Source of the DNA: Methylomonas rivi
Lineage (GTDB): Bacteria > Pseudomonadota > Gammaproteobacteria > Methylococcales > Methylomonadaceae
NCBI RefSeq assembly: GCF_024505165.1
Contig: NZ_JANIBK010000012.1
Coordinates: forward strand, 1-54,834
DNA: 54,834 nt
Direction of reading: 5' to 3'
Position 1 is the stretch's first letter; every line of letters starts with the position of its first letter. Positions 25,976-34,530 of the stretch are shown here, piece after piece. Both the position numbers and the translations under genes were made by a program. The notes beneath the pieces were generated by a model. That model was not told the origin of the DNA and ran no database searches. It saw only the letters and a program-made list of their open reading frames with translations.

Positions 25976-26640
25976 CTCTGACAAACTATATCCAGGCCTA
26001 CAACGAAGCGGTTTTCGAGACGGACAAGCCGGCGGCGTTGGCCGTGGTCAATCAAGCCTTGCGCGATGGTTTGAGTCCGGAAGATGTGGTATTCAAATTG
26101 GTGATTCCGGCGGTTGAATCCATGATGGAGCGGATCGAAAAAGACCAGGACTCCAATTTGGCCCAACATTTTATGACGGCGCAAATTGCCGCCGATGTCA
26201 CCGAAAAAATGCTGGAAAAATTCAGCTCGCCGCCTGAAATTATCGGTAAGGTAGTTATCGGTGCGGCCTCGGGCGACCTGCATTCCTTGGGGAAGCGTAT
26301 CGTCAGCGGTTGTTTGAAGTCGTTGATGGTGAAGGTGATCGATTTGGGCATCAACGTCGGCGCCGAACAATTCGTGGAGGCCGCCGTTGCCAACGATGCC
26401 CAGGTGATTGCCATTTCCGCCATGATGGTGCACACCGCAACCGGCGAAAACGGCAGTATCAAAGTCAGGGCCTTGTTAAAACAGCGCGGCCTGGAAGACA
26501 GGATAAAACTCGCCGTCGGCGGTGCCCCTTATCGTTTCGACCCCGCTTTATTCCGAAAAGTCGGTGCCGATGCCTGGGCCCCGGATGGCGTGACTGCCGC
26601 TAAAGTCATTGTACGACTGATTAACGAGGCCAAGACATGA
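25972..26640 (+). CDS. corrinoid (B12-binding) methyl-carrier protein, MtaC/MtbC type
   Basis: This 222-residue protein should carry a methyl group on cobalt. An N-terminal four-helix B12-binding cap (about residues 1-85) precedes a Rossmann-type domain. That domain carries the base-off/His-on signature D-x-H-x-x-G in GAASGDLHSLGKRIV; its histidine is the lower cobalt ligand. Downstream GAEQFVEAAVANDAQVIAIS and KLAVGGAPYRFDPALFRKVGADAWAPDG are typical of the MtaC/MtbC/MttC family. It lies between the activator and a UroD-family methyltransferase, overlapping each by 4 nt. The methyl donor is not shown by sequence; no MtaB, MtbB or MttB substrate methyltransferase is in the window. Confidence 0.9.
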   Translation: MTLTNYIQAYNEAVFETDKPAALAVVNQALRDGLSPEDVVFKLVIPAVESMMERIEKDQDSNLAQHFMTAQIAADVTEKMLEKFSSPPEIIGKVVIGAASGDLHSLGKRIVSGCLKSLMVKVIDLGINVGAEQFVEAAVANDAQVIAISAMMVHTATGENGSIKVRALLKQRGLEDRIKLAVGGAPYRFDPALFRKVGADAWAPDGVTAAKVIVRLINEAKT

Positions 26641-27665
26641 CACCCCTGCAAATTCTGGATGCCGCCGTAACCGGCTCCGCCGCCCCCCGGATTCCGATTT
26701 TCTGCAATTTGTTCGATCAAGGCGCGCGGGAAATGAATCTGCATCCTAAAGCGTATTTTGCCGATGGCGCCTGCGTGGCGGAGGCGCAATTACGTATGCA
26801 AAAGCGCTACGGATACGACAATGTCTGGAGTTTGCAATATGTCGGCAAGGAAGCGGAATTGCTGGGTTGTAAAAAGATTTTGTTTGCCGACGACGGGGTT
26901 CCCAATGTCGCCGATTTTGTCATCGGAAACTGGGACGACATCGGTACCTTCGAGGTGCCTAGCGACATCACGCAACATCCCGCCTGGCAATCCGTTGCCG
27001 ATTGCTTGGCCATCTTGCGCGACGAAGTGGGCGCCACTCGTCCGATTTGCGCTTATGTCACAGCCTCCACGACCTTGCCCGCCATTCTGATGGGGATGGA
27101 TAAATGGATGGAATTGTTTTTGTTGGGCCCCACCGATTTACGCGATGAACTGTTGCGTAAATGCGCGGATTTCGTGCAACAACACCTCGCCGCCTTGCGT
27201 GCCGCCGGCGCCAATGTGCTGGTCTATTCCACGCCCTTCGGTTCGCCGTATTTCGTCAGTAAAAAAATTATCGCCAATACCGTCATGCCCTGGATGCAAA
27301 AGGATTTAAGCCGTGGCGGGGTTGCGGATGTGGTGTATTACTGCGGCATGGCGCCTTTCAATGAGGTGATCGATCCGGTTTTCGCGCAATTGGGCATCCG
27401 CTCGCATTACATCAGTCCGCTGGCCGATCTGGCCGAAGCCAAGCGCATAATCAATAGCCGCGGCCTGACCTGCGGCGTCATCGACGACATCAAGATGATT
27501 CATTGGAGCGCTGAAGAAACCCGCGCCGAAGTGCGCCGAATCATCGACATCGGCAAACCCGGCGGTCATTTTTTATTCGGTAACGGGGTCATGCCCATGG
27601 CTGTGCCGGAAGCCAATATTCGCGCCATGCTGGATGCCGCCTTTGAATTCGGGCAACTGTCATGA
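26637..27665 (+). CDS. uroporphyrinogen decarboxylase (URO-D) family methyltransferase, MtaA/MtbA-like
   Basis: This 342-residue TIM-barrel protein belongs to the URO-D superfamily group that transfers methyl groups to or from corrinoid proteins (MtaA, MtbA, CmuA N-terminal part). Supporting marks are the corrinoid-module context and segments such as YGYDNVWSLQYVGKEAELLG and FLLGPTDLRDELLRKCADF. The zinc site differs from MtaA/MtbA: where they have H-x-C, this protein reads Y234-Y-C236 (DVVYYCGMAPF), and where they have the distal Cys in a GCG-type loop it has N316 (FLFGNGVMP). Zinc binding may thus be altered or use other residues. True heme-pathway HemE is unlikely given the context. The acceptor (tetrahydrofolate, a thiol, or a donor substrate) is unknown. 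It overlaps both neighbours by 4 nt. Confidence 0.82.
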   Translation: MTPLQILDAAVTGSAAPRIPIFCNLFDQGAREMNLHPKAYFADGACVAEAQLRMQKRYGYDNVWSLQYVGKEAELLGCKKILFADDGVPNVADFVIGNWDDIGTFEVPSDITQHPAWQSVADCLAILRDEVGATRPICAYVTASTTLPAILMGMDKWMELFLLGPTDLRDELLRKCADFVQQHLAALRAAGANVLVYSTPFGSPYFVSKKIIANTVMPWMQKDLSRGGVADVVYYCGMAPFNEVIDPVFAQLGIRSHYISPLADLAEAKRIINSRGLTCGVIDDIKMIHWSAEETRAEVRRIIDIGKPGGHFLFGNGVMPMAVPEANIRAMLDAAFEFGQLS

Positions 27666-28282
27666 AAACAATCACCTTACAGCCGGAAAACCCGCCGCCA
27701 TTAACCATGATCGGTTGCGGCATCCTGCGCAAGGAAGTCGAGCGCTTGATCGAGAAAAATCACTGGAATTTACATACCCATTTTCTGGACTCGGCTCTGC
27801 ACAACTATTTCAACCGCTTGTCGGCCGAACTCAATCAAGCCTTGGAGGAGCGGGAAAAGCTCGGCGAAAAAACCGTGGTACTTTACGGCAGTTGCCATCC
27901 TTTGATGGAACATTACCTGGAACAGCACCACACCTGCCGCACCCGTGGCCAGAATTGCGTGGTCATGCTGCTGGGCTACGAACGTTTTATGCGGGAACTG
28001 GAAAAAGGCGCTTATTTTCTGCTGGAAGATTGGGCGCTTACCTGGCAGCCCATGATCACCGCCTGCTTCGGCAATAACGTCGGCGTGGTGCGGGAAATAT
28101 TTCACAGCGGCCACAAATACATGCTGGCGCTCAGAACTCCCTGCAACGGCGACTTTACCGAGGCGGCCGAAAGCGCGGCCCGCTTCGTCGACTTGCCCTT
28201 GCAATGGCTGGATGTCGACCTGGATCATCTGGAGCATGTGGTCGGCGAAGCCATTGCTCAACGTCTCGCCCTGCATGACTGA
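27662..28282 (+). CDS. DUF1638 family protein
   Basis: This 206-residue soluble protein matches the DUF1638 family, which I know mainly from corrinoid methyltransferase clusters of methanogens and anaerobic bacteria. Visible features are MIGCGILRKEVERLI near the N-terminus, LYGSCHPLMEHYL (Cys and His), NCVVMLLGYERFM, and WQPMITACFGNNVGVVREIF. The conserved cysteines and histidine suggest a metal or thiol role, but no reaction is established. It overlaps the URO-D gene by 4 nt and the histidine kinase gene by 8 nt, so it is translated with the module and links its enzymatic and signalling halves. Confidence 0.8.
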   Translation: MKTITLQPENPPPLTMIGCGILRKEVERLIEKNHWNLHTHFLDSALHNYFNRLSAELNQALEEREKLGEKTVVLYGSCHPLMEHYLEQHHTCRTRGQNCVVMLLGYERFMRELEKGAYFLLEDWALTWQPMITACFGNNVGVVREIFHSGHKYMLALRTPCNGDFTEAAESAARFVDLPLQWLDVDLDHLEHVVGEAIAQRLALHD

Positions 28283-29858
28283 CTCAGCCGCCGTACAAGC
28301 CTTGCAAAACCGGGTTAACCATCTGGAAAACCGGGTACGCAAGCTGTCGGAAGAAAAGGCCAATCTTTATCTGGTGTTGCATATGGTTGAGCTGTTGAAT
28401 CCGGTAGCCGGGGTGGACAGTTTTTTGGAAAGCTTGATGTCGGCCCTGTGCGGCAGTTTGGGCGGTACCAATGTGGAAATTTATTATCTGGATGAAGACG
28501 AAATTCATTATGCCAACCTGCTGAGCGGCCAGCGGCGGCTAGTGGAAACCATCGACGACAGCTTGATTGCCAATGTGTTTCAGCATCATGGTTTGGTTGA
28601 AGAGTCCACCGATCTGGAGCATACCTTATTAAAGGAAAACATCGCCGCGGTGGCCTGCACCTGGGTGATGCCGCTCATGGTGGCCGGCAAATTCCTGGGG
28701 GCGGTGAAAATGTCAGACCTGTTGGGAACCGCGCAAATGCGTAACTATCTGACGCCTTTTTTCTCGCATATTGCGCTGATCCTGGATAACAAAATCCAAA
28801 CCCGCAAAGCGGAAAGCGCCAATAAAGCCAAATCCAATTTTCTAGCCACCATGTCGCATGAAATCCGCACGCCGCTCAATGGCATTCTGGGCATGGCGCA
28901 GTTGTTATCCGCCCCCGTCTGCAGTGACGACCAACGCCGCGATTATGCCAAAACCATTCTAACCTCCGGCAATACCTTGCTGACCTTGTTAAGCGATATT
29001 TTGGATTTAGCCAAAATCGAGGCCGACCGGCTGGAGTTGAATGTATCCCCGGTGAGTCCGCAACAGCTTTTGCATGATGTATTGGCCTTGTTTTACGGCA
29101 GCGCCCAGCACAAGGATTTGCGTGTCGATGCGGTTTGGCGGGGGCCGGCGGCGAAAATGTATCAGCTGGATAAGTTACGCATAAAACAAATGCTGTCCAA
29201 TTTAATGAGCAACGCGATCAAATTCACCGAGTGCGGTTCCATTCATCTCGAGGCGGGCGAAGTGGAAAGCGGCGAGAATACCTGCGTGTTGGAATTTTCC
29301 GTTACCGATACCGGCTTGGGCATTGCCAAGGACAAACAACATCTACTGTTTAAGGCTTTCAATCAGGTCGATAGCGGCTCCAATCGGCGCCATGAAGGTA
29401 CCGGCCTGGGCTTGTCTCTGGTATTGCGTTTTGCGGAATTAATGCGGGGGCAGGCGGGAGTGGAAAGTCAAGCAGGGCAGGGTGCGCGCTTTTGGTTTCG
29501 TATCGTTTGCGCCGTTGCGGAGCAACCACTGAGCCCGCCGCTAAGCGATGCGGCGTCCCTGTCCGGCTCGGCCGAGGCCACCATGGAAAGCGGGTCCGCA
29601 AGCGGTTTGGATGCGGAAATGCTGGTTTCGCGCCTGCCCGAGGATGTTGAAGACGATATCGAAGAATTAAGTCTATTACTGAAAAAAAACATGTTTAACG
29701 CTATTAATCAATTCAAAATCGTGCAAACAAAGCTGCAGGGTAGTGCCGTCGCCGGCCGGTTCGAGTCCTTGGGCGCGCTGATAAACGCCATGCGTTTTGA
29801 GGAAGCCCACAGTCAACTCATGCAATTGCGCAAACTCATGGGGGCTTGTGATGGTTGA
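28275..29858 (+). CDS. GAF-domain histidine kinase, cytoplasmic
   Basis: ATG 28275 overlaps the DUF1638 stop by 8 nt; a longer reading from 28212 would overlap that gene by 71 nt. The 527-residue kinase has an N-terminal coiled coil (residues 8-35) and a GAF-like domain (about 45-170: VDSFLESLMSALCGSLGGTN, VACTWVMPLMVAGKFLGAVK). The H box has H195 (KSNFLATMSHEIRTPLNGIL), followed by an N box (LSNLMSNAIKFTE), G boxes (TDTGLGIAKDKQHLLFKAF and EGTGLGLSLV), and a C-terminal helical tail without receiver. There is no membrane segment, so it reads an internal signal. Its next-door partner is a receiver-GGDEF-EAL protein, the likely phosphate acceptor. The coupling to the corrinoid genes suggests that the sensed state concerns that chemistry (inference). 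Confidence 0.9.
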   Translation: MTDSAAVQALQNRVNHLENRVRKLSEEKANLYLVLHMVELLNPVAGVDSFLESLMSALCGSLGGTNVEIYYLDEDEIHYANLLSGQRRLVETIDDSLIANVFQHHGLVEESTDLEHTLLKENIAAVACTWVMPLMVAGKFLGAVKMSDLLGTAQMRNYLTPFFSHIALILDNKIQTRKAESANKAKSNFLATMSHEIRTPLNGILGMAQLLSAPVCSDDQRRDYAKTILTSGNTLLTLLSDILDLAKIEADRLELNVSPVSPQQLLHDVLALFYGSAQHKDLRVDAVWRGPAAKMYQLDKLRIKQMLSNLMSNAIKFTECGSIHLEAGEVESGENTCVLEFSVTDTGLGIAKDKQHLLFKAFNQVDSGSNRRHEGTGLGLSLVLRFAELMRGQAGVESQAGQGARFWFRIVCAVAEQPLSPPLSDAASLSGSAEATMESGSASGLDAEMLVSRLPEDVEDDIEELSLLLKKNMFNAINQFKIVQTKLQGSAVAGRFESLGALINAMRFEEAHSQLMQLRKLMGACDG

Positions 29859-31968
29859 TCCCATCGCGACAGAACGCCCCAAAATTCTGATAATCGACGA
29901 TACCCCGGTCAATATCGCTTTATTGGGTCAGGCATTGCAGGAAGACTATGTCATTCAGATAGCCACCTCCGGCGCCAAGGGGCTGGAATTGGCGAATGAG
30001 GAAACGCCGCCCGATCTGATACTGCTGGATGTGATGATGCCGGATATGGATGGCTATGAAACCTGCCGGCTGTTCAAACAAAATCCTGTTCTGCGCGATA
30101 TACCGATCATCTTTGTCACCGCGCTGAACGAAATGGATGCCGAGGTGCAAGGCTTGTCGCTGGGCGCCGCGGATTTTTTGATCAAGCCGGTCAACATCGA
30201 AACGGCCCGCCTACGCATTCGTTACCAACTGGAGCGCGAGCAGATGCGAAAGGAACTGCAAAGCCGGGAAGCATCGCTACGTCTGGCGGCGAGCGTTTTT
30301 GCCTTTAGTCACGACGGCATTGTGATCACCGATGCCGAAAATCGCATTATCAACGTCAATGGAGCTTTCACCCGTATTACGGGGTACCAACTCGACGACA
30401 TTCGCGGTCAAACCCCGCGGGTTCTAAAATCGGGCCGGCAGCCGATGGACTTTTACAAAAACATGTGGCACAGCCTGCTCACCGAGAATCATTGGAGCGG
30501 TGAAATCTGGAATCGGAATAAGCGTGGCGAAATATATGCCGCCCTGACATCCATTTCCACCGTCAAGGACGAAAGCGGCGCCATTCATCATTTCATTGGT
30601 ATTTTTGCCGACATCACCTTGCTTAAAAACCAGCAATACAACTTGGAGCGCATCGCGCATTTCGACGCGCTGACCGGGGTGCCGAACCGGGTTTTGTTGA
30701 CCGACCGCATCGATCAGGCCATTGTGCACGCCCAACGCGCGAAAAATTTGATGGCGGTTTGCTATCTGGATCTGGATGGTTTTAAACCGATCAATGACAG
30801 CTACGGCCATGAAACCGGCGATCAATTATTGATAGAGGTCACCCAGCGTATCAAAGGCTGTCTGAGGGCGGGGGACACTCTGGCGCGTATTGGAGGAGAC
30901 GAATTTGTGCTGGTTTTGTTGGATATCAACGATGGCAGGGAATGCCGGGCGGTTTTGGATAGGCTTTTAGCCAAGTTGGCGGAGGCTACCGTGCTTTCCG
31001 GTCATCATGTTTCGGTGTCCGCCAGCATAGGTTTTACCCTGTATCCGGATGATTTTACCGACGCGGAAACCCTGATCCGGCACGCCGATCAGGCCATGTA
31101 TGTCGCCAAGCAGCGCGGAAAAAATCGTTACCAATTGTTCGATCCGCATTTGGACAGGTTGGCGCTGGAGCAAGGGAAAACCTTTGCCCGTATCGAAGAG
31201 GCGCTGCAACAGCATGAATTTGTGCTGTATTTTCAACCCAAGATCAATATGCGGCAGGGTAGGGTGTTTGGTGTCGAAGCCTTGATCCGTTGGCAAGACC
31301 CCGGCCGTGGCTTGTTGCCGCCGTCAGCGTTTTTGCCGGCGATTTCGGATACCGAGCTGGAGGTGGCCATCGGTAAATGGGTGCTAAACCGAGCGTTACA
31401 TTATCTGCAAGAATGGCAGCAAATGGGGATCATGCTGACGGTCAGTATCAATATCGCGCCCCGTCATTTGCTGCAGGCAAATTTTGTGACTGAATTGACC
31501 GCGCAATTGGCGCAATACCCTGAGTTGCGCCCCCATTGTCTGGAGCTGGAAATACTGGAAACGGCGGCTTTGGAGGATATTGAGCGGGTATCGAATGTGA
31601 TGCAAGCCTGTCAAAAACTGGGCGTTAATTTTGCCTTGGACGATTTCGGCACCGGCTACGCCTCGTTGACCTATTTGAAAGTTTTGCCGGTCCATATCTT
31701 AAAGATCGATAAATCGTTTGTCATCGACATGCTGAGCGATGCGGAAGATTTGGCGATAGTGACGGGCATCATCAGTCTAACCCAGACATTTGGGCGCCAA
31801 GTTATCGCCGAAGGTGTCGAATCCATTGAGCACGGCCTGAAATTGCTGGCTCTGGGATGTGAAAATGCGCAAGGTTTCGCCATTACCCGCCCCATGCCGG
31901 CGGAGGCATTACCCAACTGGCTGTCCAGTTGGCAACCGATTGCGGATTGGCGGCAAGGGACGGCATAG
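29851..31968 (+). CDS. response regulator REC-PAS-GGDEF-EAL (cyclic-di-GMP turnover)
   Basis: ATG 29851 overlaps the kinase stop by 8 nt. Domains of the 705-residue protein: a receiver with D60 (LILLDVMMPDMDG); a PAS domain (about 145-260: ASVFAFSHDGIVITDAENRI); a GGDEF domain with intact active site at 348-352 and the inhibitory I-site RxxD at 339-342; and an EAL domain with the catalytic set readable (EALIRW at 476, NIAPRHL, LEILE, DDFGTGYAS, ILKIDKSF, IAEGVES). Both cyclase and phosphodiesterase could therefore be active, with phosphorylation and the PAS domain shifting the balance. It ends the six-gene operon. Output through c-di-GMP would affect motility or attachment, in keeping with the nearby chemotaxis genes. 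Confidence 0.93.
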   Translation: MVDPIATERPKILIIDDTPVNIALLGQALQEDYVIQIATSGAKGLELANEETPPDLILLDVMMPDMDGYETCRLFKQNPVLRDIPIIFVTALNEMDAEVQGLSLGAADFLIKPVNIETARLRIRYQLEREQMRKELQSREASLRLAASVFAFSHDGIVITDAENRIINVNGAFTRITGYQLDDIRGQTPRVLKSGRQPMDFYKNMWHSLLTENHWSGEIWNRNKRGEIYAALTSISTVKDESGAIHHFIGIFADITLLKNQQYNLERIAHFDALTGVPNRVLLTDRIDQAIVHAQRAKNLMAVCYLDLDGFKPINDSYGHETGDQLLIEVTQRIKGCLRAGDTLARIGGDEFVLVLLDINDGRECRAVLDRLLAKLAEATVLSGHHVSVSASIGFTLYPDDFTDAETLIRHADQAMYVAKQRGKNRYQLFDPHLDRLALEQGKTFARIEEALQQHEFVLYFQPKINMRQGRVFGVEALIRWQDPGRGLLPPSAFLPAISDTELEVAIGKWVLNRALHYLQEWQQMGIMLTVSINIAPRHLLQANFVTELTAQLAQYPELRPHCLELEILETAALEDIERVSNVMQACQKLGVNFALDDFGTGYASLTYLKVLPVHILKIDKSFVIDMLSDAEDLAIVTGIISLTQTFGRQVIAEGVESIEHGLKLLALGCENAQGFAITRPMPAEALPNWLSSWQPIADWRQGTA

Positions 31969-31981
31969 TCCAGCCGGACTT

Positions 31982-32027
31982 GAGCATAGTCGCCCGCTGT
32001 TTTTCTGTTACAGAAATAAGAAAACCC
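31982..32027 (+). pseudogene. hitchhiking 3' tail of the gene found at 11781-12728
   Basis: These 46 bp align with 12674-12722, the last part of the membrane-anchored protein gene. Both read AGCAT..TCGCC then GCT.TTTTTCTG.TA.AGAAA.AAGAAA. In one frame this copy still encodes LFFCYRNKK, against LFFWYRNKK in the intact gene. It lies just past the stop of the FemAB-like gene, in the same convergent layout as the scar at 12760-12872. It is a relic only. Confidence 0.65.
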
Positions 32028-32030
32028 GGC

Positions 32031-33209
32031 TTAAGGTCGATTTTGCGGGTCGGCTTCAGGCGTATCTGTTTGTCGCTTTTCTTGTTTAAAGGGCAGATAA
32101 GCGGCGGCCGCTTGCCGATATTGATGTACGCCGATTTGTTCGCGTTTGACGAAGTCGGCGACGGCTTCGGCAAAGCCTGGGTGTTTAATCCAATGCGCCG
32201 AATAGGTGGTAATCGGTTCAAAGCCGCGAGAAATCTTGTGTTCGCCCTGGGCGCCGGAATCGAAACGTTGCAGGCCGTTTTCAATGCAGTAATCCAGGCC
32301 CTGGTAGTAGCAGGCTTCGAAATGCAGGGCATTATATTCTTCGTAACAGCCCCAATAGCGGCCGTATAAACAGTCCGTACCGACAAAGCTTAGGGCCGCT
32401 CCCACGTAAGTTCGATCTTTCACCGCCAAAATCAATAGGCATTGCTCGGGCATGCTGGCGGCAAGCTGTTCAAAAAAAGCCGGGGTCAAATAAGGCTGGC
32501 TGTGCCTTTTCAAGTAGGTTAGCGAGTAAAACTGGTAGAACGCCTGCCATTGCGGCTCGGTAATCGCCGTACCGGGGATGCGCAGCATCTCTATGCCTTG
32601 TTCCGTAACCCGGCGGCGCTCCCGCTTGATCATTTTGCGCTTGCCGGCGCTCAGGGTTTGCAGATAATCGGCAAAATCACCATAGCCGCGGTTGAACCAC
32701 TGAAACTGCACGCCGCTGCGCACACTGAGTCCCAGGGCTTCGAGATGCGCTAATTGCGCCGGTTCCGGAAACAGGCAATGCCAGGATGAAATGGCTTTTT
32801 CCGTGGCGGCTTGTCGAATAAAATCCAACAGCAAGCGCATTACCTCGGCCGTATCGGCGCCCGGCTTCGCCAGCAGGCGCGGACCCTGGCAGGGCGTAAA
32901 AGGAACGGCGCTCAGCCATTTGGGATAGTAATCCAGGCCGTGCCGCCGATAGGCGTCCGCCCAAGCTTGATCGAACACATATTCGCCCCAGGAATGCCGT
33001 TTTTCATACAAGGGCAGAATGGCCTGCAACTCGCCTTGCTCTTCGATCAGTAAATGCCGCGCCTGCCAGCCGGTTTTTGCGCAGACAGAGCCGCTTTGTT
33101 CCAACGCCGACAAAAACTCGTGGCGCAAAAACGGATAATCGGCGCCGGCCAGACGATTCCAGTCGCCGGCATCTATCTGGGTCAGACTATGGATTTGTTT
33201 TACTTCCAC
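32031..33209 (-). CDS. FemAB-like GNAT acyltransferase (PF04339-type)
   Basis: This protein of about 392 residues belongs to the family annotated as peptidogalycan biosynthesis/recognition or GNAT acyltransferase. Readable family segments are WLSAVPFTPCQGPRLL, FNRGYGDFADYLQTLSAGKRK then IKRERRRV, and a C-terminal FEACYYQGLDYCIENGLQRFDSGAQGEHK (quoted in parts). The start is uncertain: GTG 33209 (reading VEVKQIHSLTQID) is preferred, and TTG 33230 is the alternative; neither has a strong ribosome-binding site. The substrate is unknown. It is divergent from the DUF938 gene with about 50 bp between. A decayed copy of its C-terminal part lies at 12760-12872, and the tail of another gene follows its stop. 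Both suggest it was moved here. Confidence 0.75.
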   Translation of the reverse strand: MEVKQIHSLTQIDAGDWNRLAGADYPFLRHEFLSALEQSGSVCAKTGWQARHLLIEEQGELQAILPLYEKRHSWGEYVFDQAWADAYRRHGLDYYPKWLSAVPFTPCQGPRLLAKPGADTAEVMRLLLDFIRQAATEKAISSWHCLFPEPAQLAHLEALGLSVRSGVQFQWFNRGYGDFADYLQTLSAGKRKMIKRERRRVTEQGIEMLRIPGTAITEPQWQAFYQFYSLTYLKRHSQPYLTPAFFEQLAASMPEQCLLILAVKDRTYVGAALSFVGTDCLYGRYWGCYEEYNALHFEACYYQGLDYCIENGLQRFDSGAQGEHKISRGFEPITTYSAHWIKHPGFAEAVADFVKREQIGVHQYRQAAAAYLPFKQEKRQTDTPEADPQNRP

Positions 33210-33259
33210 GCTTAAAAACAGTACAGTCAAATCGGCAAGATAACATTAATTTAGAGCCC

Positions 33260-33889
33260 ATGACGACTCAAAAGCCCTTTTCTCAAGCCTGCGAAAATAA
33301 TAAGCAACCCATTTTAGATGCTCTCAAACAGGTATTTACCCGGCCCGCCACGGTTTGGGAGATCGGCAGCGGTACCGGTCAGCATGCCTGTTATTTTGCT
33401 GAGCAATTACCGCACCTGGTTTGGCAGCCCACCGACCGGTTGGAGAATATTGCCGGTATTCGCCTGTGGCAGCAGGAAGCCAAGCTGGCCAATTTGCAAG
33501 CGCCTTTGCAATTGGATGTGGCCGATAGCGTCTGGCCCTGCACCAGCATAGAGGCCTTGTTTACGGCCAATACCCTGCACATCATGCGTTGGGATGAGGT
33601 AAAACTGTTATTTACGCGCTTGGCGGACTATTTAACCGAGCAGGCTAGCGTGTGTATTTACGGACCGTTTAATTACCGGGGTAGCTATACCAGCGAAAGC
33701 AACGAACGTTTCGATCAATGGCTGCATCGGCAAAATCCGCGTAGCGGTATCAAGCACTTTGAGGAGGTGGTCGATTTGGCCGCGGCCATCGGTCTGGAAT
33801 TACAGGCCGATCATGAGATGCCGGCCAATAATCGTCTGTTGGTGTTCAAGCGCAAGGCCATTCGCCGCGTGGAGCGCAGGGCTGTCTGA
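33260..33889 (+). CDS. DUF938 SAM-dependent methyltransferase
   Basis: ATG 33260 gives 209 residues and the usual N-terminus (TQKPFSQACENNKQPILDAL); in-frame sequence upstream belongs to the opposite gene. The AdoMet-binding loop is VWEIGSGTGQHACYFAEQLP. WQPTDRLENIAGIRLW, EALFTANTLHIMRWDEV and ICIYGPFNYRG-type motifs (here VCIYGPFNYRG) are typical of the DUF938 family. The substrate is unknown. It is divergent from the FemAB-like gene; a promoter must fit in the 50-bp gap or inside its neighbour. Confidence 0.85.
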   Translation: MTTQKPFSQACENNKQPILDALKQVFTRPATVWEIGSGTGQHACYFAEQLPHLVWQPTDRLENIAGIRLWQQEAKLANLQAPLQLDVADSVWPCTSIEALFTANTLHIMRWDEVKLLFTRLADYLTEQASVCIYGPFNYRGSYTSESNERFDQWLHRQNPRSGIKHFEEVVDLAAAIGLELQADHEMPANNRLLVFKRKAIRRVERRAV

Positions 33890-34068
33890 TTTGTAGGCTT
33901 TATGACAATGGGCGCAATCGGAATGAGGCGGATGTTTTTTGTGCGACGAGTTTTCCGGGGCGCGGACAAGCCGGATACCTGGGCATAATCAGGTTGCCGG
34001 GAGTGGGGCGTCGAGTTGGCCTTAATATTGAATGCTTAATCGCACAGTTTGCGAATGAGACAGTCCAT

Positions 34069-34530
34069 ATGCCGCCGGAACCCATCAACAGCCAAAGCTT
34101 CAAGCAATTTCAAGATTACCTGGCTCAGCACAAAAGCCGGATGAAAACCGACTATCGGCAATTGCTGGCCCGAGACCTTTCCAAACAGCAATGGGACGGC
34201 TGTTTTCAGCGCAATGTGTTGGCGGTGTTGACGGATACTTATACCCAGTCGTTAAATTTTTTACACAGCTTGCCGTTTCAGTCCGCCGGAGTAGCGGTCG
34301 AGCGCGGCATGTCGGCGTTGACTCGGCGGTTACTGCCGATATTCGACGGTTTTGTCGATGAATTTCTGCTGTTTGCGGTGGACAAGCACCGCACCTCCTG
34401 TGCCTTGTCCAATTTTCCGGACGAACACAAACCCAGCGACGATTATATCAACCAAGTCAAACGCGAGATCGCCGTGCTGTGGCGGGACTTCGCCTTAAAC
34501 GCCAACGCCCATTTTCTAGCATGCCCATGA
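34069..34530 (+). CDS. uncharacterised protein coupled to a GST
   Basis: The start is placed at ATG 34069; an upstream TTG at 33994 would add 25 weakly protein-like residues. The 153-residue product is soluble and mostly helical, with no signal peptide. Segments include FKQFQDYLAQHKSRMKTDYR, GMSALTRRLLPIFDGFVDEF and KPSDDYINQVKREIAVLWRDF. I do not recognise a family. Its stop overlaps the start of the glutathione S-transferase gene by 4 nt, so the two are translated together and may act on related substrates. The 179 bp upstream (33890-34068) holds nothing I can name. Confidence 0.6.
   Translation: MPPEPINSQSFKQFQDYLAQHKSRMKTDYRQLLARDLSKQQWDGCFQRNVLAVLTDTYTQSLNFLHSLPFQSAGVAVERGMSALTRRLLPIFDGFVDEFLLFAVDKHRTSCALSNFPDEHKPSDDYINQVKREIAVLWRDFALNANAHFLACP

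Noticed and set aside
26637-27665. URO-D gene as the heme-pathway enzyme HemE
   Set aside because: It overlaps corrinoid-protein and DUF1638 genes by 4 nt and follows the methyltransferase branch of the family.
33961-34010. Short dyad ACCTG/CAGGT as a terminator for the DUF938 gene
   Set aside because: The stem is only 5 bp with an 8-bp loop and no T-run follows.
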